Shown here piece by piece: positions 1 to 10,701 of a DNA stretch of 64,000 bases. Position 1 is the stretch's first letter. Each line of letters begins with the position of its first letter. Source of the stretch: Purshia tridentata (lineage: Eukaryota; Streptophyta; Magnoliopsida; Rosales; Rosaceae); assembly GCA_003254885.1 (NCBI GenBank), contig QANT01000708.1, positions 1 to 64,000 on the forward strand, read 5' to 3'. The notes under the pieces are model-generated. The model had not been told where the DNA came from and searched no databases. It saw only the letters and a program-made list of their open reading frames with translations. The translations under genes were made by a program, and so were the position numbers.

Positions 1-175
1 ATCTTGAGAATACAATAGTGATAATCTTATATTTGCAACATTTTCTCATTTTGCTGATGAAAAAAGAAATGGATTAAATGACTGATAGCATTTTGCCATT
101 TTCCATCCTTGCAACCATTTTTGATGACTTATGAGTTATGATGAGTCATAAACTTGAAAAAAAAAAAAAAAAAAN

Positions 176-206
<31 letters not shown>

Positions 207-506
207 AACCCATTTGTTTGCGATACCGTTTAAAGCACTCTTTACGCGACCTTCTAGTAAACGGTGCCGTTTACCCAGCTGACTCAGTGACACTTCGATA
301 GCACTCTGAGCTCAATAGTCAAGAGGCAAGAGGCAAGAGGCAAGAGGCAGAGGCACCACCTTTACTAGCAAGAGATTCGCGGTTTCGATTTTGAATCACA
401 AAAACGGCGCGTTTTAAGCGATTGCCGGGAAAAGCCTGCTGTCTTCACAGACTATTGAGCCCGATGTAGTCCGAATCATCACTCTTCAAATCTCTCCTGA
501 AAGAAA
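1..506. promoter_or_regulatory. Upstream and 5' leader region of the folate carrier gene
   Basis: No coding sequence was recognised. The stretch holds a long A-run at 157-204 with one ambiguous base at 175, a 7-bp direct repeat (aagaggc, four perfect units at 321-348 plus a partial one), an interrupted palindrome TAAACGGTGCCGTTTA at 258-273 and the motif AAAACGGCGCGTTTT at 401-415, about 100 bp before the start codon. It is taken as promoter and leader from its position only. Confidence 0.5.
157..204. repeat. A-homopolymer with one ambiguous base
   Basis: Run of 47 A plus one N (175). It may be the tail of an old retroposon or a simple repeat; its length is probably unreliable because it contains an uncalled base. 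Confidence 0.9.
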
Positions 507-3500
507 ATGTTGTCGTCGGCGTCGTCGCAGTGGCAGTGGGAAAACGCCACTGCAGGCGCCGTCGCCGGATTCGCGACCGTTGCCGCCATGCATCCTCTCG
601 ACGTTGTCCGCACCAGATTTCAAGTCAACGATGGTCGACTCTCCAATCTCCCAACTTACAAGAACACCGCTCACGCTATTTTCACCATTGCTCGATTGGA
701 GGTATGTCCTTATTTCACCTCCTGCAAACTCCCTTATGGTTTTTTATGATTTCGTTCTTCACATTGCTTTGTCTTAAAGGGCCTGAGAGGGCTCTATGCA
801 GGCTTCTCTCCTGCTGTTCTTGGCTCCACTGTTTCATGGGGTCTATATTTTTTCTTGTAAGTAACAATTTATTGTTTTCTTCTTCTATATCTGATACATA
901 ATGTGGCAGCGGATTTCGTTACCATAGTAAATTCACTTTTAATTAATGCATAACGAGCTTAAGTATGCAAATGTGCTCTGTTAGTGAAAGCTTGGTTGTT
1001 AAAATTACTGGTTCTGTACTCTGTAGTTAGCTTATCTAATGGCGATGTGTAGATACATATGCATATTGAATAGAGTGTACCCAATCCATGTGTTCTTAGC
1101 TCAAGTATAATAAAAGTTTTTTACTTAATAAATGCTCAGATATTCAACCCAATTCATGCTATACTGCCACAAATCTGTTGAGGAAACCCACGGATTCTAG
1201 TTTTGCGATGCAGTTGTAATTGGGTTGCTTCCATTTGGATTTTTGTTTTTATTTGGTGAAGGATGTTGTGAATGAACCAAAAACTCTGCTGTGTAGTTAT
1301 GGAAGAGCCAAACAAAGGTATTCTAAAGACAGGGATGAGAAGCTGAGCCCTGGTCTTCATCTTGCTTCTGCAGCAGAAGCTGGTGCTTTGGTGAGTCTGC
1401 TAGCTTGAAACAAATTGACTGGAGAGACATTAGTCGGAATTTCTTTTTTGTTGCTGTTCTATAAGTATTATCCTATCCTGGTTGTCAATTTTACCCTGCA
1501 TCTGGCACATGGGGTCCACTGCCTGCAATCTGCATCCTTAGGTATCCAACTTTTTGTACGCTGAAATCAAGGCACTTATTGGGGAGATTGTTGGGAAATC
1601 AAATTATCATGACAATTTTTTTAATTTTTGTTATAACCAATATATTTGATTAATTAAAAGAGACCTTGAATATGGCAAACTCCGAGTTGGAGGCTTACAA
1701 CCTCCCCCAATGTTCGTGCTATAATATACCAGTTTACTTGGTGCGATGATCTATGAATTTTTGGAAGAATAATATACCATTTTCTGTTTCTTTCTAATAC
1801 TAGATGGTGGGCATGAGTGTAGTACATGGTTACCTATAGATGATAGCAACCTTGTGCTTTTGTCAGGTTTCTTTATGCACAAATCCTATTTGGCTTGTAA
1901 AAACAAGATTGCAGCTTCAGACTCCTCTTCATCAAACTCGACCATATTCTGGGTTTTATGGTCTGCTTCATATCTTACCTTAAATTGATAGTAATGTCTG
2001 CAATATCCTGCTTTTCATTCGTTTGGCTCGCTCAAATGTCATCTCATGCTAAAATTACTTATTATCTATTTAGTTTGTGCTGAAGATAGACTGTAGTGAT
2101 GTAGGCTTCTAGATTTTGAAGATAGCCCTTTTCGTGAGATTGATTCGATTGGCTATTAAGTAGTTCACAGAAGGTAGGATAGCATTATAATTAATTGCCA
2201 CGAAGTTTGCTTTGCTTTGGTGATAACTTTTGCCAGAAAAATGTGCCAGTAAAGATATCAAGCATATACGTTCATTCAGGCCAGAAATTCACCACAATTA
2301 CAAATACCAAACTAGAAAAGTTCTGGTTTCAAGAGAATTTTTAATAATCTAATAAATATCTTAAAATACGTGTGCTCCATCATTTGTGACATGTCTGAGA
2401 ATTTTTCTTCTTTACGCTTATGTCCATAGTTTCTTCATCTTCTTTTTTCTTGCTCACAAATTATGCAATTTTCATCATATTTCAGATGCCTTGAGAACCA
2501 TAATGAGAGAGGAAGGGTTGGCTGCGCTTTATAAAGGTCTTGTTCCTAGTCTTTTTCTGGTATGTTGTTGTCTATGAACTTATACTATTCCTTAATACTT
2601 TAATAGCAGTTGGTCTTTGTTTCCTCGCACAGACATATTCTCTCTCTCTCTCTCTCTCTCTATAAGACATTGATCATATAACAAAAAGCAAGATGAGTAT
2701 TCTTAGTTGAAGGTTTTGTATGTGTGACTTAATTTTTTTGCCCTCCTCCCTCCTCTATGATTTTTAGTTAAACTACAGAAGTTTCTTGCAAGAAATATTG
2801 GAATTGTGTTACCTCAAACAACTAACCAATGGAAATATTGGATTTCCTCAATCATTTATGGGTAAGACTTTTACAGAGGATTTTGGGTTCCTAGTTTTCT
2901 TCCCATGGATACCTAACTGCCTTTGTGTACAGCTTCTACACATCACTTAAAGAATACCATGCTCATGAGTAGTGTCATGTAAAGATTTTGGAGACTTACA
3001 CTTGAGTTAATCTATGCCAAAATAAATTGAAGAAACATGTCAAGAATTTGTAATGGTATAGATTGGTAGCAACGTGAGTATAAACGGTATCCAATAGATC
3101 TGGTGATTTACACTGCCGAATGGAGATATAGAAGTGCTTCCAGAGATTATTGTGCACTTCTACACTTAATTGCATGTGCAGACTATAAATGCCTCATAGC
3201 ATATACATGTTTCATTTGTGCCAAAATGCTGTTTAGTCTTTCATGCTTTGCAACTTCAAGTTCTTCATATTGTTTCAGCAGGTCTCTCATGGTGCTATTC
3301 AATTCACAGCATATGAAGAACTCCGCAAAGTTGTTGTTGACTTGAAGTCTAAGAAAAGCAGAAGAAATTCTGAAAGTGCTGATACAGTATTGGTATAGCA
3401 ATGGGACCATTTAATCTTTAGATCTGCATGTTCTGGAATTATTTATTTACATCCCATCTCATGTATAGTTCAATCTAGAGGTCTTTTTTCCCCTTCTATG

Positions 3501-4684
3501 TATATTGTTGGATGGTAATTTACGTTTCTTGCTTTTTGGATCCATGTATTAAGTTGAAGGGTCTGCAAATTAGGTCTTGGGTTGAGACCCATTAGCTGGT
3601 TACAAGTTCTTATGGTCTATAGCTTTTTGCACAGAATTCAGTTGACTATGCAGCTTTGGGGGCATCATCTAAAGTTGCTGCCATTCTTCTATCATATCCA
3701 TTACAGGCAGGCATATTTATTATTGGCACTGGTGTAAATTCTTCCAGATGGTCTTTCATCTGTTGATGATTACTTATGTGGTTGTGTTGACTATTTTTTC
3801 CCCAGGTCATACGAGCTCGATTACAGGTATATCCTTTTTGTTTTTTCCTCAATGTACTGAAGTTTCCCCTGTCTGGGACATTCTGAGCTTTTATTATCAC
3901 ATTTTGTTCAAGAAGATTTCCAATAACCTTCAGCATAATCTCTGAAGTTACCCTTGTGGTTCTGCATGTTTTATTGATTTTGTTCAAATTCCTTATTAAT
4001 GATTAGAACTTTCTAATATCTCATTTTTCAGCAACGACCTACTAGTGAAGGTATTCCAAGATATATGGATAGCTGGCATGTAATGAGGGAAACTGCACGG
4101 TAAGAAAGAAATTTAACCTTGATGGTGTAGACACTGTCAAAGAAAGAGACTAGTCAACATAAGAAAAATCCCTTCTAAGCATTTGGTGCTCCATTTGGTG
4201 CCTCTCGTTTAGGAAATGGCATTTCTTTTTGCAAAGTTTGAAAGTCTAATTCAATTGCCAATGAATGCTATGAGAAATTTAGTAACCACTGTCGGAAATG
4301 GTGCTCCATTTGGTGCCTCTCGTTTAGGAAATGTCATTTCTTTTTGCAGAGTTTGAAAGTCTAATTCAATTGCCAAGGAATGCTATGAGAAATTTAGTAA
4401 CCACTGTCGGAAGTTGTCAGCATCAGAAATTTGGTGTCTGAGACTCTGAAGGAGTCAAGGACAAAGGCATTAAGTTGCTTTATTCCATTATAAATTCCTT
4501 TTGAATTTTTCTTATCTTGTGCTAACTTTTTTCCCCTGCTGGGGCTTGTAGGTTTGAGGGTGTTCGAGGTTTCTACAAGGGAATCACAGCAAATCTTCTG
4601 AAAAATGTTCCTGCTGCTTCAATAACTTTTATTGTATATGAAAATGTATTAAAATTTCTTCAATTAGCTAGACTGAATGATTAA
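507..4684 (+). CDS. FOLT1: Folate transporter 1-like mitochondrial-carrier-family protein (10 exons)
   Basis: Exons read at 507-701, 780-856, 1297-1390, 1867-1960, 2486-2559, 3282-3392, 3635-3706, 3806-3826, 4032-4099 and 4552-4684; joined frame gives 312 residues, close to the roughly 308 of Arabidopsis FOLT1. All three carrier signatures are present: [11 protein letters not shown] in exon 1, [11 protein letters not shown] in exon 4 and [11 protein letters not shown] across exons 7-8. The family has six membrane helices in three repeats; FOLT1 is known as a chloroplast-envelope folate carrier related to the mammalian mitochondrial folate carrier, so folate movement into plastids is the likely role. 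Oddities: the intron after exon 7 begins GC instead of GT, exon 8 is only 21 nt, and the exon 6 acceptor is a CAGCAG tandem. The gene converges on the epoxide hydrolase downstream (222 bp between stops). Identity to FOLT1 rather than another folate/FAD carrier is from recalled sequence. Confidence 0.9.
4185..4410. repeat. Tandem duplication, 115-bp period, in FOLT1 intron 9
   Basis: Two adjacent copies start with ggtgctccatttggtgcctc at 4185 and at 4300 and end with cactgtcgg at 4295 and 4410. Only a few substitutions separate them. The repeat is wholly intronic. Confidence 0.9.
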
Positions 4685-4799
4685 GATTTTTTGGTCCTCA
4701 ATTCTGTGTACCTTTTCTACAGCAACATTATTTGATTTTGAAAATGTGGCAATAAAAAGTACTGGGAGTTAATATTCAGCAAAGCATGGAAGTTGTGAA

Positions 4800-4844
4800 G
4801 CGCATCAATCTTTTTTTTTTTTGACCAAAAGGCGCATCAATCTT
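4800..4844 (-). mobile_element. Minute poly(A) retroposon insertion with 13-bp target duplication
   Basis: The 13-mer gcgcatcaatctt occurs at 4800-4812 and again, identically, at 4832-4844. Between them lie 19 bp: ten T followed by gaccaaaag. Read on the minus strand this is a short 3' end followed by an A-tail, the expected footprint of a severely 5'-truncated LINE or SINE insertion. It lies just 3' of the FOLT1 stop. Confidence 0.6.
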
Positions 4845-4906
4845 ATATAGATTCTAATATTGAAAAAGAGGAAATGCAAAACTTTGATTCAAACTAAAAG
4901 AAACTC

Positions 4907-6527
4907 TTATTTTGTAGAAAATTTGCGTAGGAAGGAAAGAATTTCGTCCGAGACTTCTTGAGCTCTCTCTTGTTGGATAAAATGGTGGCCATCTAAAATC
5001 AAGACTTCCAAGTTTGGTACAAGACTCTTGAAAACATTTCCTTTCACATATTCCCTTGTGCCCAGAATTTCAAAACCAATATCTTTGTCGCCTACGATGA
5101 ACTTTGCTGGAACACTTATTTTTGATCCTTGCCACGGTCCCATGAGCTCCCAATTCCTGTTGTCATTTCAAATGTAATAGATGTAAATTTAACAAAGTTA
5201 TATCAATTGCGTCTACAATACGAATCATCGTATGACATACAAATAAATTTAACGATTTACAAATCTATACTCTAATATGAAAAAGTGAATCACATATCAA
5301 CATTTACCAAGAATACCTATAAATGCTTCAATTTGTTGAATATGTTCCTGCTTCTACATTTTTTATGAGCCAACCCAAATACAAGTGGGAATATCAAATC
5401 TGGGTGTGGGAGTTGGTGTGTCTATACTTACAACTCAATTGTACGGAAATAATTGAGAGCACCAGTGAAGCCAGACTCCTCAAACTTTTCAGCATAGACT
5501 TGGAGGTCCTCCTCAGATATCCATGGTGGCAATACTGCTGGTGTCTCCAGGTAATCAATGATCTCCATTCCAGGAGGAGCTATCAGATAATCTGTCTTGT
5601 TATACAGAAAGAACTTCTTCATCACTGTCAAATAATCATATCTTGCAAAAGACCTTTCTGCTCTTCCTGGTTCCTATGTCCATGGACAAATACAATTATA
5701 CAAACACATATTTGTTAAGACACAATTGATACCATGAGAAAATATTTTTTTTGCGAATTTTACATGTTATCTTGTCATACTATGAATCTGAATCATTGAT
5801 ATCTCAGTGTACTAGCCGAGTCACAGTCTAGTAAGAGAAATTTACTGATTAACAGTTAACATAACATATGTTTATGAATTGAATAAGATATTTATATCTT
5901 CACCATAAAGGAACATGTCTATGCATATGCATGAGTAAGAGGGGAACCTGAAACTGAACAACATAACACCCATCACCGAAAATTTGCCTGAAAGATTCAT
6001 GACTTCTGGTATTTGAAGATCTTTCAAAGTATGGAGCAGATAGTGAAACCATTGCCTTGACTCTATCAGGCCTGAACAGGCTCAGATGCCAAGCAGCAAT
6101 TGCTCCATAGTCATGTCCCACCACAAATGCCTTTCAAATAAGAGACACAAATACACAATCTTATAAACACAAACTCAATTGTACAAACACTTGACACTAC
6201 ACAAGAAGAACATATATATCACAATTCACAAACCTGTTGTTCACCAAAATGATCAAGAAGGCCAACAAGGTCTCCAACAAGGTGAAGAACAGAATAGGAG
6301 CTGGGACTGAGAGGAGAGTCAGTGTCACCATAGCCTCTCATATCAGGAGCAACAACATGGTAGCCATGCTTGGCCAAGTAAGCAATCTGGTGGCGCCAGG
6401 AGTACCATATTTCTGGGAACCCATGGAGGAGAAGCACAAGGGGTCCAGTCCCTTGCTCTGCTATGTGCATCCATATTCCATTGGTTTTGATCCTCTGGTG
6501 AGTCACCTCATGACTCATACTCATCAT
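4907..6527 (-). CDS. Soluble epoxide hydrolase, alpha/beta-hydrolase fold (tandem copy A)
   Basis: Minus-strand exons 6234-6527, 5948-6130, 5432-5673 and 4907-5156 join to 322 residues, the usual plant sEH length (about 320). The first in-frame ATG is at 6527; the frame is open a little upstream but only from TTG. Visible features: oxyanion-hole motif HGFPE at residues 35-39, nucleophile in GHDYGA (Asp105), acid in GDKD, and catalytic His in DGHHF (His298). Plant sEHs hydrolyse fatty-acid epoxides to diols for cutin and defence oxylipins, via an alkyl-enzyme intermediate on the Asp. The residue after the nucleophile is Tyr; the neighbouring copy and most family members have Trp. Intron positions and phases match copy B exactly, so the pair arose by tandem duplication. 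The in vivo substrate cannot be told from sequence. Confidence 0.93.
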
Positions 6528-7798
6528 ACTCCTTTCTCTCAACCAAGTCTCAGAACAACTAGTATTGGTGCTTCATGGTGTGAAAATGGGCACTTGGGCA
6601 GCCATATATAGTTCAATTTTATATGCATAACAAGTGAAAAGTATTTATGAAGTTGGTGACTTGCTAACCCTGAAAGTCAAACAGTCAAAGAATGAGAACT
6701 TTGAATCAGAGACCAAGGAAGAGCAGCGTATCAAACCCTCCAATACTAGTTATGTTGCAAAAGGGTACAATTTTATTGGCCTGAACTCTGAAGTACCAAA
6801 TTATGTGCTAGAGAGATTGGGGTTGGTTGGTTTCTAAGCACCTGTGAGTGTGGACCCAAGGCGACTAGAGTCTAGGGATAAGGAATTGTAGACTTACTTG
6901 CTAAAAAAGCCAATGGATCGTACTTTATAATCCTAAATTCTTGATGATTAATCCAATTTTTTGTTGGATGATTTCATTTAACTTTCAGTCCTCTCAATTT
7001 TTTATTTTTCAGCCTGAATAGCATGATTAGTAAAATAGGATTATAAGTAATAAATTAAATAATTCTGTCTACACTATATAATTAATAATTATAGGCAAAT
7101 TTTTCATTTACTTATTAACTAATCCCATTAATAAAAATAAAAAGAATAAAAAAACTAGTCCCAACCTGCATATCAGCGCATAACGCTCTCCTCATGATCA
7201 TTGGTTAAGCAATTTATTGCAAGTGCTTTTCTATCTCATCTTGGTTAAGATTTAAAAAATTGTGTAACTGTACTTGTAGTATTATATTTTTGTTTCATTT
7301 TCTAATTACTAACTTACAAATTGATAATGTGATCCTTAAGAGATATCCATTAATAATTCCCAATGGAAATTGCAGGATAGATACGAGATGTGGTTATGTA
7401 AGTATCAATGGATTGTTAATCATACACCGAGAATTTTTTCTGCGTAAGCGATACACCATCCCACATCTATCACTCAACATCGATCTGTTAAAAAACTCTA
7501 CTTTATTTTTAAAAACTTTTGGACTTCGGGTACAAATTAATGAAAACTTATCAATTTAAGTACTTCAACTTTTTAAACTGTTTGATAATTATTGCAGTCA
7601 AGGAATAAACTTATTAGCTTTGGTGTTTCCAGCCTCTCTTCTGTTCACTATAGAAGTCTTTGTTTTTCTCTTGCAGAATAAAGCCTATACCCTTCAAATT
7701 CAAATTTCTTATAAACAAATTTTCTAAATGTCTTGAGGAGAAAGGAAACACAAAGCACATAAATCTTAAACTCAGATACAGAAAAAAGAAAAAAAAAT
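6528..7798. other. Intergenic spacer between the two epoxide hydrolases
   Basis: Contains the leader and promoter of copy A and the 3' flank of copy B. No gene, RNA or repeat with clear ends was recognised; the DNA is AT-rich. Confidence 0.6.
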
Positions 7799-9609
7799 TC
7801 AGTGATCTACAGGATGTTCACGCAGGAAGGAAAGTATTTCGTTGTTGATTACTTGAGGGTTCTCTTGTTCGATGAAATGGTGGCCGTCTACAACAACCAC
7901 TTCAAGGTTTGGAACAATGCTCTTGAAATCATCACCTTCCACGAATTCCTTTGTGCCAGCAGATCGAAACGCGAAATCTTTGTCACCAATCATGAACTTC
8001 ACAGGAACTGTAATCTTTGATCCTTGCCATGGTGCTAGAAGCTCCCAGCTCCTGTTTACAAATTTAGTTGTACAGATCAACAAAACATAAAAAGGGACCA
8101 AAAGATATTGTTGAGCAACACGGATGAGTTGGTCTGTTGTTCGAGAATAAAACTATTTGTATCATATTTGTGCATCACATTTTTATTACATGTGAGATAT
8201 GTTTTCATTAGAGATGTAATTTATAATATGATCGAAAAATATGGTCTCTCTACTATTATTCGTTGTCTTGGTCAAACCCAGGGCAGCTGGCTAAGTTGTT
8301 GAAAAGATCATTCTACCAACTAAAAGACTTCCTAATTAAGTTTGCCTTCTATTTTTATTTTTGGCCATGAAAAGGAAAGCAGGGAAGAGAATTGGGATTA
8401 ATTTCATATGCCAATAAAGACATTGACCCAAAAAAAAAAATTAATATGCCAGCAAAGTTAAGTGGAGTTGTCCTTATCATATATGTTAACACTACAATTT
8501 TTTACAGGGACCACAATCTTGATAGAAGAAAATTTGATCATTGAGTTGAATGCTTGCAAACTATTATTAATGGAATAGAATAAGTTCCTGTGCATATGAT
8601 GGTTGTACCTAATGCATGTGAGAGTTGTTGATTGTTTTGGAAAAACAATTTGGCTAAAAGAAATAAAAAAACAAAGGGGAAAGTTTTATGGACTTACAGG
8701 TCCATTGCACGATAGTAGTTGAGAGGACCAGTAAAGCCAGATTCCTCATATTTCTCAGCAAAGACCTGGAGATCCTCTTCAGTTAGCCATGGTGGCAATG
8801 ATGATTGTGTCTCCAGATAATCAATAAGCTCCATGTCCGGCGGAGCTACCATTTTGTTGGTTATCAGGAAGAACTTCTTCATCACTGTCCCATAATCATA
8901 CCTTGCAAACGCTCTCTCTGCTCTTCCTGGTTCCTTTTCAGCCAAAACAAACAATAACAGCATGTCGTATTATCAGACTATTAATTTCAACCGATAAATA
9001 AGGTGAATTCCTGTTTTAATGTATACCAGATTTATAGTCTACCAACCTGAAATTGAATGACATGACATCCATCTCCAAAAACTTGTTTGATTGATTGGAT
9101 GGTTTTGATGGTTGGAGATCTTGGAAAGTATGGAACAGACAGAGTAACCAGACCTATCACTCTATCAGGTCTGAACAAGCTCAGATGCCACCCAGCAACT
9201 GCTCCCCAGTCATGTCCCACTACATATGCCTTCACAAATCACAAAATATATATAAGGCCGTTAAATCCCCCACAGAAACATACATAAATATTTACATATA
9301 AACACTAAAACAGTTCGTTGTTACCTTTTGTTGACCAAAATGGTCAATTAGGCCGATGAGGTCTCCAACTATGTGAAGAATGGTGTAGGCGTTGGGGTTG
9401 AGGGGAGAATCAGAGTCACCATAACCTCTCAAGTCAGGAGCCACCACATGGTAGCCATTCTCAGCCAAGTGCTTGATCTGGTGGCGCCAGGCATACCAGA
9501 GTTCTGGGAAGCCATGAAGCAAGAGAACAAGAGGACCTGTCCCTTTCTCTGCTACATGCATCCATATTCCATTGGTTTTGATCCTTAGGTGGTTTACCTC
9601 ATGATCCAT
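7799..9609 (-). CDS. Soluble epoxide hydrolase, alpha/beta-hydrolase fold (tandem copy B)
   Basis: Minus-strand exons 9325-9609, 9047-9229, 8698-8933 and 7799-8051 join to 318 residues. Start ATG at 9609 gives MDHEVNHLRIKTNG, aligned with [14 protein letters not shown] of copy A. Motifs: HGFPE at 32-36, nucleophile GHDWGA (Asp102), GDKD acid region and DGHHF with His293. Exon 2 is 183 nt in both copies and all intron phases agree; exon 3 is two codons shorter here. Expected reaction is hydration of lipid epoxides in the cytosol or peroxisome; no clear peroxisomal tripeptide is seen at the C-terminus (ends PVDH). A GA microsatellite lies just upstream of the ATG (about 9630-9652). Function is from family knowledge. 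Confidence 0.93.
8407..8456. repeat. A-rich insert flanked by an imperfect 13-bp repeat (intron 3 of copy B)
   Basis: tatgccaataaag (8407-8419) and tatgccagcaaag (8444-8456) flank a short segment containing ttgaccc and ten A. It looks like a second very short retroposon scar, weaker than the one at 4800 because the flanks differ at two bases. Confidence 0.3.
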
Positions 9610-10701
9610 GATTGCTCTCTTTTTTTCAGATGAGGGAGAGAGAGAGAGAGAGATAGGTATTAATGTTCAACGGCCGGCAGTCATGATTGTGTGGATTTTG
9701 GAAAAGTAGTTGGTGGGTTTGAGGGTAATAGTCAAAGTCTCAAAGCTGGGAAATTTCTACACCTATTGGTTTATCGTACAAAAATTGAGTCAACAAATAT
9801 TTTATATTCTATCATGAAGTTTACTTTTTTTTTAGGGTTAATTACTTTGAAGAACCATTTTCTTCCTAAAGACTCTCGTTGCAGCTTCCATTAATTGTAC
9901 ATGGTGGTTCACTGGAAGACGAAAACATGTAAGTTCTCAATCCTTTTGGCTAGTTCCCCACTTTGTGAATTGGGTAAAGATAACTCATAAGAAGTAACTG
10001 CTGTTGTAGTGGTGCTAATCTGGAAGGCAGAAAGAACAAGAAATTCATGATTTGAAGGCCAAAACCTCTTGCCATGCATATTAATTTTTTCCATACTTTC
10101 CGGCTTTCAGCCATGAAAGAGGCAGTTATGGGTGGAAACTACATATCCTCCAAGGCTGATTTTAAGATCATAAGACTAGAATAATTGATTTTAAGAGCAT
10201 ACTATATAAATAACTATTTACTCTGCTTCTATTCATGAGCTAAATACAGTGATCTTCCTCTCATTCTCTAAACTTATTTTTCAGTATCCACAAAGGATAC
10301 AAAGAACTTTCTCCTACACCATCATGAACAATAAACAGAATTTCATGACACAAAGAAAACAAAGACAAGAATATAATAAACAATTTTTTCTTCACATCAA
10401 AATGCGCACATCCAGAGGTGAGCAACAATCTAAACATGACAAGTGAGTCTGAATAATCAATAATTTAGAATATATAGCATTTGTAAGTAGAAGGTGCTTT
10501 CAGATAAAGGCAAAACCTATTTCTTGCTACTGTGGCAGGAGTACGTACCATTTTGGTTTGGCTAAAGAAACACACTGCACATGGAAATCAATAAAGCAAT
10601 AATTCAAATTTTTTCATAAAAAGTTAACCAGTTTTCGTCACAATCCAAAAGTGCCTCTATAGACTATGGCACTTCTATTTCTAAATTAGTACAATCAATA
10701 T
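9610..10701. other. Intergenic region, no gene seen
   Basis: Holds the promoter side of epoxide hydrolase copy B (GA-rich leader near 9630-9652) and the 3' flank of the RGG-type gene. No coding potential or structured repeat was recognised. Confidence 0.6.

Noticed and set aside
6340-6600. Plus-strand frame across epoxide hydrolase exon 1
   Set aside because: Antisense shadow of a well-supported exon.
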